Part shown: positions 34,733-42,716 of the stretch, one piece after another | Position numbering within the stretch: the first letter of the stretch is position 1 | Layout of the letters: the number at the start of each line of letters is the position of its first letter | Assembly: GCA_029975965.1 (NCBI GenBank) | Contig: JARKOV010000093.1 | Coordinates: 7,367-71,366 of the forward strand | Reading direction: 5' to 3' | Source of the DNA: Anaerolinea sp. | GTDB taxonomy: Bacteria > Chloroflexota > Anaerolineae > Anaerolineales > Anaerolineaceae | DNA length: 64,000 bases | Position numbers and translations under genes: made by a program | The notes under the pieces: generated by a model | Database searches by the model: none | What the model was told of the DNA's origin: nothing | Seen by the model: the letters and a program-made list of their open reading frames with translations, nothing else

Positions 34733-36388
34733 CTAACCCACCCCTTCGTCGGACGATTGCCAGAGCAGGGTCTGGAAACCCACGCTCAGCGCGTTCGTGA
34801 ACGTCGCCGGGTCGGATAGCAACATCTTCAGGTAAGTGAACATCGGGCCAGGACGCAGCGCCCACTCGCGGAAGGCGCGCTTCTGCCAGTAGAGCAGGCG
34901 CTCAGCCGGCAGGCCGGGGTAATCCAGCACGGTGCCTTTGTCCATGTCAACCTGCTCCCAGCGCGTGCCGGGCCGGAACCAACCCTCCTTGACCACCTCG
35001 AAGAAGAACGGCGTGCCGGGGTATGGCGCAGCGACGTGGAAGAGGGCGATATCCAGCGGCAGCTTCTTGGCGAAATCGATCGTCTGCCGGATCGTCTCTT
35101 CCGTCTCGGTGGGCAGCCCGATGATGAAGTACCCCCAGTTGTTGATCCCCGCCTTGTGCGCCCAGCGCAGCGCGCGCTCGGCTTTGTCGGGATAAGCGCC
35201 CTTGTGCGCGTGGCGCAGCACTTGCTCGCTGCCAGACTCGATGCCCCAGGAGATGAACCAGCAGCCGGCCTTGCCCATCAGCATCAGCATCTCCTCGTCC
35301 ACGTAGTCGACGCGGCTGTTGCAGGTCCACTTGATCTTCAATCCCTGCTCGATGATTAGCTTGCACAGCTCGACCACCTGGTCGCGGCTGACTGTGAACA
35401 GGTCGGCATACATGTGGATGTTGTTGATTCCCAATTTCTTGAGCACCCACAGCTCTTCCATGATCTTCTCCGGCGAGCGCACCCGCACAGAATACTGGTA
35501 AGAGACGTGCTTGATGCAGTAGGTGCAGCCGGCCGGGCAACCGCGGCTGGATACGATGAAGGTAAACGGCCCCTTGATCCAGGGCATGCGGTACTTCATC
35601 AGGGGCAACTGGTCGTGGAGCGGGATCGGCAGGTCATTCAAATCCTTGATGAACGGGCGCGGCCGGTTTACCATGATCTCATCGCCGCGTCGCCAGGCCA
35701 GTCCAGCAATCTCAGCCAGGTCGACGCTGCCGTCTTCTCCTAACGCGGGCTTGTAATTCGGATCGTGCTCGGCGATCATCTTCTGCACCAGCGGCGGTCG
35801 ATCGTTGACCTTGCCTTCCAGGTTATCGAGCAGGTCGCGGATGGTCAGGTCGGGTTCGCCCACCAGGCCGAAATCCAACGCGGGAAATGCGCGCATCGTC
35901 TCGCGCGGGATGGGGGTGATGTGCGTGCCAAACACGATCGTCTTTGCGCCGCGCGCTTTGGCCAGGAAAACGCCGTACATGTCGTTTTCAAGGGTCGGTG
36001 CGGTCAACTGCGACATGTAATACTTCGGCTGATATTTCTCCAGCAGCTTAATGAATTCGGGCCAGCGAATCTTTTCCGCGTTGGCGTCGATGATCTTGAA
36101 AGTGAACGTCGGGTGCAAGATCGCCGCCATCTGCGCCAGCGAAACCTGCGGCCAGACCATGTTCTCGCGCGTGCGGCGGCCCACCCGGTGCTGGGTGCGG
36201 ATCCACAATCCGCCATCCGGGGTGGGTGGGTTTACCAGCAAAATATCCACAGCCTCAGCCGAGCGCGGTTTGGTCAGCAAACCCTGGCGCACGGCGTCGT
36301 CTGCTACCGGGAACCTCGCCATGCGTAGCTCGGGAATACGAGAGGTGCCCAGGTTAATCTTGCGCAAATCTTTTTGTTGATCGTCCAT
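34733..36388 (-). CDS. B12-binding-domain radical SAM protein
   Basis: About 551 aa. The ATG at 36388 has a perfect AAGGAGG site, so it is preferred over the frame start 18 bp upstream. The N-terminal part (DILLVNPPTPDGGLW, HPTFTFKIIDANAEKIRWP) resembles a cobalamin-binding domain. The radical SAM core has the C-x3-C-x2-C cluster motif GCPAGCTYC near residue 285, and later KLGINNIHMYADLFTVSRD and GIESGSEQVLRHAHKG. Members of this group methylate or rearrange unactivated carbons in secondary metabolism and sugar or lipid tailoring. In this setting it may C-methylate a sugar or modify the lipid carrier. The substrate is unknown. Confidence 0.85.
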   Translation of the reverse strand: MDDQQKDLRKINLGTSRIPELRMARFPVADDAVRQGLLTKPRSAEAVDILLVNPPTPDGGLWIRTQHRVGRRTRENMVWPQVSLAQMAAILHPTFTFKIIDANAEKIRWPEFIKLLEKYQPKYYMSQLTAPTLENDMYGVFLAKARGAKTIVFGTHITPIPRETMRAFPALDFGLVGEPDLTIRDLLDNLEGKVNDRPPLVQKMIAEHDPNYKPALGEDGSVDLAEIAGLAWRRGDEIMVNRPRPFIKDLNDLPIPLHDQLPLMKYRMPWIKGPFTFIVSSRGCPAGCTYCIKHVSYQYSVRVRSPEKIMEELWVLKKLGINNIHMYADLFTVSRDQVVELCKLIIEQGLKIKWTCNSRVDYVDEEMLMLMGKAGCWFISWGIESGSEQVLRHAHKGAYPDKAERALRWAHKAGINNWGYFIIGLPTETEETIRQTIDFAKKLPLDIALFHVAAPYPGTPFFFEVVKEGWFRPGTRWEQVDMDKGTVLDYPGLPAERLLYWQKRAFREWALRPGPMFTYLKMLLSDPATFTNALSVGFQTLLWQSSDEGVG

Positions 36389-36420
36389 TTCAGCCTCCTT
36401 CGGCAATCAAACCGATACCG

Positions 36421-37626
36421 TTAATTACGAGATGCAGAATTCATGTCTTGTTGAGCCTGGATCTCGCGCTGGCTGAGGTCTTCCAGCACGCGCATCAGAA
36501 TCCAGGAGATCATCAACTGGATACCCACTAAGATGAACAAGGCGCTGCCCAACAGGTACAGCCACAGGCGCGAGAACTCCCAACCCGAGACACCCAGGAT
36601 CACGCTCACCACCCCGATGACCAGCCCCACCAGAAAGCTTGCCAGGCCCATCCAGCCAAACTGTCGGTCGAGGGAGGGCTGGAAAATCGGCTTGCCAAAC
36701 AGTCCCTGTTGGATGGGACGTTTATAGAAGAGCGACACCAGGTAGTTGAAGGTGGTGCCGAGTGAGAAGATGGTGATGCCCGTCACGCCGGACACCAGCG
36801 CCCAGAACAGGCCGGCGATCGCCCATGGGCCGAGGGTGGTGACGCCCGAGAGGCGGGCGATCAACAGCACCAGGCCGGCCAGCAACGCGAAACCCACCCC
36901 GCCCAGGCCGATCAGCCCAAGAATACGCACCGGATTATACGATAATGCCGTCCATAAAATCGACTGCAAGAAAACCGTGCCGTCGCGCACGACGCTCAAT
37001 TTCGAGCGGCCCACCCGCTCGCTGTACGGAATGGGCACTTCCACCACCTTGATGCCCTCGTGAATGGCGCGGGTGCTCATCACGGGGGTCAGGTTGAGGC
37101 CGTCCGGCAGCGGGTACATGCGCTCAAGAATTGCGCGGTTAAAAACGCGCATCCCGCTGGCGCTGTCGGTCACCTTCTGGCGCCCCACCAGCGAGAGCAG
37201 GTTGGCAAAGAAAAAGTTGCCCACCCGCCGAGTGACCGGCATCTGGCTCTCAGCGCCCGCCATGCGCGACCCGATCACCAGCTCGCTGCCTTTCAAGGCC
37301 TCCTGGCACAGGACCGGAAAGTACTCGGGCGGGTAGGTGCCGTCCGCATCCAGGAATCCGATCAGCTCGCCGGTGGATTGGGCGAACCCGTTTTTAAGCG
37401 CTCCACCGTACCCCCGGTTCTTCTGATGCTGGATCAAGCGCACGCCGTGGATCTGGCGCACGATTTCCGCGGTTTTGTCCTTCGAGCCGTCGTCGACGAC
37501 CAGCAATTCGAGCCTGTCAACCCCGACTTTGGCCAGCTCAGGCTCCACCGCCAGCACGCGATGCACGATCTCCGCGATACCACCTTCTTCGTTGTATGCT
37601 GGAATCACGACCGATAACGTGGTCAT
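36421..37626 (-). CDS. Polyprenyl-phosphate glycosyltransferase (GtrB/DPM1-like)
   Basis: A 401-aa protein with an N-terminal GT2 domain ([50 protein letters not shown]) and a C-terminal region of four to five transmembrane helices from about residue 225. This resembles GtrB-type enzymes, which transfer a sugar from a nucleotide donor to undecaprenyl phosphate. It could provide the donor for the GT-C enzymes in this cluster. It forms an ATGA overlap with the upstream acyltransferase gene. Confidence 0.86.
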   Translation of the reverse strand: MTTLSVVIPAYNEEGGIAEIVHRVLAVEPELAKVGVDRLELLVVDDGSKDKTAEIVRQIHGVRLIQHQKNRGYGGALKNGFAQSTGELIGFLDADGTYPPEYFPVLCQEALKGSELVIGSRMAGAESQMPVTRRVGNFFFANLLSLVGRQKVTDSASGMRVFNRAILERMYPLPDGLNLTPVMSTRAIHEGIKVVEVPIPYSERVGRSKLSVVRDGTVFLQSILWTALSYNPVRILGLIGLGGVGFALLAGLVLLIARLSGVTTLGPWAIAGLFWALVSGVTGITIFSLGTTFNYLVSLFYKRPIQQGLFGKPIFQPSLDRQFGWMGLASFLVGLVIGVVSVILGVSGWEFSRLWLYLLGSALFILVGIQLMISWILMRVLEDLSQREIQAQQDMNSASRN

Positions 37627-38429
37627 CCCCTCACCTCCACTTCATCAAAATAGACCTTCACATGAGCATCCACCGGATGGCTCCCATCAATGGTCCGGAT
37701 TGGTTTGGCAGGGATGCCTGCCACGACGGTGTGAGCGGGGACATCCTTCGTGACCACCGCTCCTGCCGCGACCACCGCGCCTTTGCCAATCCGGACATTG
37801 TCGGTGACGATCGCCCCGGCGCCGAGCCAGACGTCGTCTTCGATAACGATCCCCTGGGCGGTGATGCCTTGTTCGATGAAAGGCCGGTTGGGATCGTTGA
37901 AAATATGGTTTACGGCAATGATCTGAGTAAAGGGTGAGGTATACACCCGATCTCCGATCTGCACGCCTCCCTGCCCGCGAATGACGCAATATTCGCCAAT
38001 CAGACTGTCCGCGCCAACCGTGATTCCGGAATGCGGCATATCCCGGAAGTTGTACACGTGCAATACTGCGCCGTGCATGACGATTGTGCGGGGTCCAATA
38101 TCAATGCCTCGCGGGCAGGCGTGCAGGTAAACGCCCTGATCCAGGTACGCGCCGTGTCCCAAGCGAATATTGCCAGCAAAACGAAGCCGGACGCGATTCT
38201 CGATCGCGGCCAACCCGTCCATTTTCAAGATGATGCGATACAGCACCCCGCGCAGGGCGATGCCGACCAGCGTGGGTACCCAGCCGACCAGGGCCATCAC
38301 CAATTGTTCGAGCAAATAACGCCCCGGTGAGGCGGCCTGTCGCTTGACATACAGGTTCAGACTGTGAAGCAGATTTTGTTTCGGTGTGTGGGTCATTTTG
38401 GGTGCCGGGTAAAAACCGCGCTCCGCCAT
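37623..38429 (-). CDS. Hexapeptide-repeat acetyltransferase, first gene of the glycan cluster
   Basis: A 268-aa protein with left-handed beta-helix repeats ([57 protein letters not shown]) and the closing loop [18 protein letters not shown]. It belongs to the NodL/LacA/maltose-type sugar O-acetyltransferases. The catalytic His is probably in [12 protein letters not shown]. The start is unclear: an ATG at 38396 (MTHTPKQ) is as good as 38429 because neither has a clear ribosome-binding site. It is the first gene after the long regulatory gap to the right. Confidence 0.82.
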   Translation of the reverse strand: MAERGFYPAPKMTHTPKQNLLHSLNLYVKRQAASPGRYLLEQLVMALVGWVPTLVGIALRGVLYRIILKMDGLAAIENRVRLRFAGNIRLGHGAYLDQGVYLHACPRGIDIGPRTIVMHGAVLHVYNFRDMPHSGITVGADSLIGEYCVIRGQGGVQIGDRVYTSPFTQIIAVNHIFNDPNRPFIEQGITAQGIVIEDDVWLGAGAIVTDNVRIGKGAVVAAGAVVTKDVPAHTVVAGIPAKPIRTIDGSHPVDAHVKVYFDEVEVRG

Positions 38430-38885
38430 TTCGACATAGGGGATGTCGAAAAAGGAACCTGGCGATTATGTGCCGGCTGATGGACGGTAGCGGCAATACC
38501 CGTCCAGGGCCGTTTGAGAAGCAGACAGGCGGGAATGCAAAGCACCCGCCTTAAACTATTCGATTGTCGTCAAATGGTTGGACAGGCTTTTGTTTGCCGC
38601 GTACCTGTCCGGTTCGTCATCCTGGTCCGGCGCTCGTTAAGATTCCGGTCCATCCCAATGTTAAATAAGTCCCTCAACATACAACTACCAACCTGCCACG
38701 ACAATAATCTTGCATAAATATTACAAATATTGTCGTATTTATCCCTTCTCATTAATCCGCTGGAATGAACCTGCCTTCCAGCATACCCAACCCAATGTTT
38801 CAAGCACCTTGTTTACTTATCGTAACCGCCCCCTGCAACGCTGAAGGCTTTCAACTCCCCACTCGAAATTGGATAATCCACCTAT
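38430..38885. other. Long untranslated region before the glycan cluster
   Basis: No convincing gene is seen. A short stretch at 38531-38555 forms a hairpin with 6-bp GGCGGG/CCCGCC arms. Perfect 8-bp inverted arms CGACAATA/TATTGTCG lie at 38699-38706 and 38728-38735 in an AT-rich context, a possible operator or promoter region. It follows the terminator of the leader at 38886 in the direction of the glycan genes, so it is likely the 5' untranslated region of that transcript. Confidence 0.5.
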
Positions 38886-38923
38886 CAAAAGAAAAACGAA
38901 ACTGACCAATCAAAGTCGGTTTC
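38886..38923 (-). terminator. Intrinsic terminator of the leader RNA
   Basis: On the minus strand a 9-bp stem (GAAACCGAC with GTCAGTTTC, one G-U pair) closes an 8-nt loop and is followed by GTTTTTCTTTT. It lies about 130 nt after a strong promoter and about 450 bp before the first glycan gene, so it can act as an attenuator. Confidence 0.75.
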
Positions 38924-39045
38924 GCTATTGGCTCCCCGGATACCTTTGCGCCAAAGCGCTAAGCGACCAGTTTGAGTATCCGCTTCATTGCTCCGTTGTC
39001 CTGTCAAGGACTATGTATTTTTAAGATGTAATCAACCCAATTTCA
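38886..39045 (-). ncRNA. Structured leader, possible c-di-GMP-I (GEMM)-like riboswitch
   Basis: The predicted transcript between the promoter and the terminator folds into a clear helix CGGATAC/GTATCCG (38982-38976 with 38943-38937). This helix encloses TCAAAC on the 5' side and GCGCAAAG on the 3' side, then continues into CCGGGG. That CAAAC/GCAAAG/CCGG arrangement recalls class-I cyclic-di-GMP riboswitches. A second helix CCAAT/ATTGG overlaps the terminator region and could compete with it. The match is partial: the upper stem and tetraloop are not clear. Cyclic-di-GMP control would suit a glycan cluster, but this is inference. Confidence 0.4.
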
Positions 39046-39051
39046 CTTTTT

Positions 39052-39080
39052 ATACTATCAAAATCGCATGGCAGAGTCAA
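39052..39080 (-). promoter_or_regulatory. Strong sigma70-type promoter for the glycan leader
   Basis: On the minus strand TTGACT (39080-39075) and TAGTAT (39057-39052) are separated by 17 bp in an AT-rich setting. Transcription would start near 39045 and run into the structured leader and the glycan cluster. Confidence 0.7.
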
Positions 39081-39215
39081 GACATGCGACCCCGCCGAAT
39101 GTTAATAGATTGTTTATATTTGGTTACAGTTATTAACCGGTTAGGATTATGTTACAAATCCTTAACAATTCGACCGCCAAGCCCGCAAAGCCGTCTGCAA
39201 GGTATAATGGAGCTC

Positions 39216-39770
39216 ATGCAACCGGCCATTTTCATCGATCGAGACGGGGTGATCATCGAAAACCGCGCCCTTTACGTGCGCACCTGGGATGACGTCGAGA
39301 TTTTCCCACAGGCCCTCGCGGCGCTCGCCCTCCCGGCGCTCACGCGATACCGGGTCGTCATCGTGACCAACCAGGCGGGCATAGGGAAAGGGCTCATCCC
39401 GCTCGAAACGGCTCACGAGATCAACCGCCGTCTGGTCGAGATCATCCGCCGCGCCGGTGGACGGGTGGATGGGGTGTACATGTGCCCGCACGCGCCGGGA
39501 GACGGCTGCGCCTGCCGCAAGCCTCAACCCGGCCTGATCCTGCAGGCCGCCGGAGAGCTCGACCTCGACCTGGGCCAATCCATCCTGATCGGCGACGCGC
39601 TCAGTGATGTGCAGGCCGGGCATGCCGCCGGGATTCCCACCACCATTCTGGTACGCACCGGGCGGGGCGCCGAGCAAGAACGCTTGATCGACCCCAGCGT
39701 GGCTCCCCAGGTCAAAATTTTCGACTCCCTTCATCACGCGCTGACCAGCCTGGAAGATCTGGCAGATTAA
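39216..39770 (+). CDS. gmhB: D-glycero-D-manno-heptose 1,7-bisphosphate phosphatase-like HAD enzyme
   Basis: About 184 aa. HAD-superfamily motifs: FIDRDGVI (nucleophile Asp8 and Asp10), VVIVTNQAGIGKG, a zinc-binding loop CPHAPGDGCACRKPQPG, and LIGDALSDVQAG. The zinc loop and short length are typical of GmhB and histidinol-phosphatase relatives. GmhB removes the 7-phosphate in ADP/GDP-heptose synthesis. The ATG at 39216 was chosen because GGAG lies just before it; ATG 39207 is an alternative. TATAAT at 39203-39208 overlaps that earlier ATG, so if it is the -10 box the message would be nearly leaderless. No other heptose genes are nearby, so specificity is open. Confidence 0.72.
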   Translation: MQPAIFIDRDGVIIENRALYVRTWDDVEIFPQALAALALPALTRYRVVIVTNQAGIGKGLIPLETAHEINRRLVEIIRRAGGRVDGVYMCPHAPGDGCACRKPQPGLILQAAGELDLDLGQSILIGDALSDVQAGHAAGIPTTILVRTGRGAEQERLIDPSVAPQVKIFDSLHHALTSLEDLAD

Positions 39771-39958
39771 TGCCGAAAATACACGCTTCCCCGAAACTTA
39801 TTCCATCCAGATGCGACTATCAGTTTAGCAGCACAGTGTGCGCGCGTATTTGAATTTAACGGTTTTCACCTGCAATTGCAAAAACCGAAAAGCCCGGCTT
39901 ACGCGGACCCCGCGCCCGCTACGCCTTCACGCCCGCTGTTCCATCTGGAAAGGATGAC

Positions 39959-41416
39959 ATGCAACGCCAACTGAGAAAAATCTTGCTCAACCTTTTCGTA
40001 CTGCTTGCAATCACTTCGCAAGTTGTGCTGGCGCAAACCCCCGGTCCTTATAAGACGTTCCTGCCGGCCGTCTCACACTATGTCTACACCCCACCGCCGT
40101 ATTCGGTGCGGGTCAACATGCCTTATTTCAGCCAGTTCACCGGCTGCAATGACGAAGGACAGGTCTGCCCACATTTCACCGAAGCGGCGATCACCTGGTT
40201 TGGGAAGGTGACCGCCACCGACAACTACGCCGATATTCGTTTTTCGTACACCAACAACAAGCTTTGGGTATACCTCGCCGCCTTCGACTGGGATTTATTT
40301 TATGACTCGACGCCCTCGACCAACACCCTCGCCGATTACGACGGCGCGACCCTGCTGATCAGCACCAACGGCAACACCGGCAGCAGCCCAGACGCCAACA
40401 CCTACCGCTTCGTCAGCTCGATGAGCTGGTTTGAAGGTCGCAGCGGATTCCAGGCGGCATACCGCGGCAACGGCAGCGATTGGTCGACGGCGGCGCTCAA
40501 TTTCACCACCGTGGCGGGTTACGACGGCGCCTTCAACCAGGACAACGGAACGCGTGGCTGGGCGATGACCTTCGAGATCCCCTTCTCCAGCCTGGGCCTC
40601 TCGGGTGCGCCGCCCCAAGGCACCCGCTGGGGCGTGAGCATGCAGATGCACGACCGCGATTCCAGCGGCGGTACGCCCAGGACAACCAACTGGCCCGCGT
40701 CGATGCAGCGCGAAAACCCATCCACCTGGGCGCAGCTCCACTTCGGCCTGCCCAACTACGGCGCACAACCCGGCGCGGTAGCCGGGTCGGCAATCATCCG
40801 GGAAGACCCGGCGCGCGGCATCGTCGTGCCCGACGCCGGCATGGGCGGCACCCTCGACAACCTGTGCCCGGGAGATGAGAATCACATCTTCAACGAGTGG
40901 GGCAACCTGAATTACGGCTCGAAGAACGGCTTCAACATCATGAACCAGTCGAAGCTCACCGACTGGCCCTGCTTTTCGAAATACTACGTGTCCTTCCCGC
41001 TCAACAGCGTTCCCGCTGGGAAAACAATCCTCTCCGCCAAGCTGGTCTTGCACCAATGGGGCGGCGCCGGCAGCCCGACGGACTCCCAACCCTCGTTGAT
41101 CCAGGTGCACACCATCAACGGAGATTGGGCCGAGAACAGCATCACCTGGAACAACGCCCCGCCCCCGCGCGAGAATGTCGCCCGCACCTGGGTAAGTGTG
41201 TATTTCATCGAAAATCCAACGCAGTGGCCGGGCGCCCGCCGTGAGTGGGATGTCACCTACGCCGCCGCCGAAGCGTACGCTTCGGGCCAGCCCTTGCGCC
41301 TGGCACTCTACGAAGCCGACAACGCTTACCACAGCGGCAAATACTTCACCTCGTCGGAGGCGGAAAGCTGGAATATCAACGGCCGCCCGACGATCGAGAT
41401 TCAATGGGGCAACTGA
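39959..41416 (+). CDS. Secreted protein with CBM-like and DNRLRE domains
   Basis: A 485-aa protein with a signal peptide (ILLNLFVLLAITSQVVLA, then QTP). Directly after it is PYKTFLPAVSH, a motif resembling the C-terminal ends of other secreted proteins here. Residues about 45-260 look like a beta-sandwich carbohydrate-binding domain (DNYADIRFSYTNNKLWVYLA, GWAMTFEIPFSSLGLS). Residues about 300-485 match the DNRLRE domain seen in surface proteins (NYGSKNGFN, ILSAKLVLHQW, WAENSITWNNAP). No catalytic motif is visible; a matrix or cell-wall binding role is likely. GGAAAGGATGAC precedes the ATG. Confidence 0.78.
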   Translation: MQRQLRKILLNLFVLLAITSQVVLAQTPGPYKTFLPAVSHYVYTPPPYSVRVNMPYFSQFTGCNDEGQVCPHFTEAAITWFGKVTATDNYADIRFSYTNNKLWVYLAAFDWDLFYDSTPSTNTLADYDGATLLISTNGNTGSSPDANTYRFVSSMSWFEGRSGFQAAYRGNGSDWSTAALNFTTVAGYDGAFNQDNGTRGWAMTFEIPFSSLGLSGAPPQGTRWGVSMQMHDRDSSGGTPRTTNWPASMQRENPSTWAQLHFGLPNYGAQPGAVAGSAIIREDPARGIVVPDAGMGGTLDNLCPGDENHIFNEWGNLNYGSKNGFNIMNQSKLTDWPCFSKYYVSFPLNSVPAGKTILSAKLVLHQWGGAGSPTDSQPSLIQVHTINGDWAENSITWNNAPPPRENVARTWVSVYFIENPTQWPGARREWDVTYAAAEAYASGQPLRLALYEADNAYHSGKYFTSSEAESWNINGRPTIEIQWGN

Positions 41417-41444
41417 CCCGCTGATGCCGGCTCAGTGCAGATAT

Positions 41445-41477
41445 GAATCATCCCGAATTTAATGTTCGGGGTGATTC
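41445..41477 (+). terminator. Stem-loop after the DNRLRE protein gene
   Basis: A 13-bp inverted repeat (GAATCATCCCGAA with TTCGGGGTGATTC, one G-U pair) with a 7-nt loop starts 28 bp after the stop codon. There is no long U-run, so it may be a terminator or an mRNA-stabilising hairpin. Confidence 0.5.
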
Positions 41478-41645
41478 ATGTCGAAGAACCCCATCCCCCG
41501 TCCCATTCCCCGATCGGTGAAGGGGAGAAGATGGTGAAAAACAACAAAGTTTCCCCCGCCTTGGGGCGGGGGATTACAGGGGGTGGGGATTATTCGACTC
41601 AACGCGTTTATGAAAAATTAAATTCGGGGCGAGTGATGTTTGTGT
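41478..41645. repeat. Candidate GC-rich extragenic repeat element
   Basis: This gene-free stretch holds CCCCATCCCCCG, a perfect 8-bp GC hairpin (41553-41560 with 41565-41572) and a G-rich run at 41578-41589. It is bordered on the right by AATTCGGGGCGAGTGATG, which is related in inverted orientation to the left border near 41445. The look is that of a dispersed MITE-like extragenic element between convergent genes. Only one copy is visible in the window. Confidence 0.35.
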
Positions 41646-41662
41646 TCATGAAAGCCATCGCT

Positions 41663-42499
41663 TTAGCGGAGGAGAAACCACCACACCCCGGCGGCCAGCG
41701 CCAGCCCGAGCAGAACAAGCCACAGCCAGGCCGGCGTGCCTTCCTCACGCATCACCGGGGTGCCTTTCGGCAGGTCCCAGCCCGAGGGCAAGCCGGAGGG
41801 GGTGTTGAGAGCCTGCCGGGGTTTGTCCAGGGCAGTCTCTTCATCTTCCTCAAACGGCTCCCCAGAGGAATCATCCTCCTCATCTCCCTCCCATTCCTCG
41901 CGCAGCGCAGCCAGCCAATCGGGGGCGTTCTCGCCGAGTAAGCTGACCAGGGTGGACTGCGCCACCTCGCGGATCGCCGGGTCTTCGTCCCACAATGCCA
42001 GCTCGCCCAGCACGCGATACACTTCCAGGTTGTGCATCGCTCCCAACGCACGGATCGCGCGCAAGCGCATGGCGCGGTCGGTCTCACTCTGAATGACCAT
42101 CACCAGCCCCGGCACATCGCTCTCGTCCAGGAAGGACTCCGGCGGCTCCCCTTCGAGCCGCGCGAGGACTTCGTATTCGAACTCGCTTAAATCTTCGGGG
42201 GTTTCGACCTCGCCAGTCGCGCGGGCGTACGTCAGCGCGGTCTGCGCTTCGGCCCCAAGCAGCGCGCGCAGCGCCACCTCGGCGGCCCGGCGCACCTCCG
42301 GCTCGTCGTCACCGATCGCGCAGTCGATCAAATCCGGCGCGGCGGCCCGATCCATCAGCTCGCCCAGGGCGCGCGCCGCCCGCAGGCGGTCGCCCGACCG
42401 CGCGGCCCTGCGCAACACCACGCCCAGCGACCCCACGTCCCCGGCCTCGACCATTTCATCGATTGCATCCATGGCTTTTCTGCCTTTGTCACCGATCAT
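41663..42499 (-). CDS. HEAT-repeat protein with C-terminal membrane anchor
   Basis: A 278-aa protein. HEAT/PBS-lyase-like helical repeats fill residues about 1-190 (for example RLRAARALGELMDRAAAPDL, EVRRAAEVALRALLG and MRLRAIRALGAMHNLEV). An acidic linker (EEWEGDEEDDSSGEPFEEDE) and one C-terminal helix (WLWLVLLGLALAAGVWWFLL) anchor it with the bulk in the cytoplasm. It is probably a scaffold, and its partner is unknown. The start could also be the ATG at 42472. Confidence 0.75.
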   Translation of the reverse strand: MIGDKGRKAMDAIDEMVEAGDVGSLGVVLRRAARSGDRLRAARALGELMDRAAAPDLIDCAIGDDEPEVRRAAEVALRALLGAEAQTALTYARATGEVETPEDLSEFEYEVLARLEGEPPESFLDESDVPGLVMVIQSETDRAMRLRAIRALGAMHNLEVYRVLGELALWDEDPAIREVAQSTLVSLLGENAPDWLAALREEWEGDEEDDSSGEPFEEDEETALDKPRQALNTPSGLPSGWDLPKGTPVMREEGTPAWLWLVLLGLALAAGVWWFLLR

Positions 42500-42648
42500 T
42501 ATCGCATAAGTAGATGAAGAAAGGAATTTTTAGGGTATAATTTTGATTGAACCAGGGAGATTGGGTCAACCGGCACCAGGCTGGAACGCTGCGGGGAATC
42601 TGAGGATTTTCTAATCCAAATTGAATCGCTTAAGCAACGCTGAATCGG

Positions 42649-42678
42649 TTGTATATACACCCCAAAATCTTATATAAT
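42649..42678 (+). promoter_or_regulatory. Promoter of the large lectin-like protein gene
   Basis: TTGTAT (42649-42654) and a perfect TATAAT (42673-42678) are separated by 18 bp, about 38 bp before the start codon at 42717. Confidence 0.65.
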
Positions 42679-42716
42679 AGGGTGAAATTTGTCGTTTTAC
42701 CCGAAAGAGGGGGACA

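Noticed and set aside
38531..38555. GCAAAGC hairpin on the plus strand as a second GEMM-like RNA
   Set aside because: Only GGGAATGCAAAGCACCC matches; the CAAAC strand and receptor helix are absent and no promoter or terminator fits.
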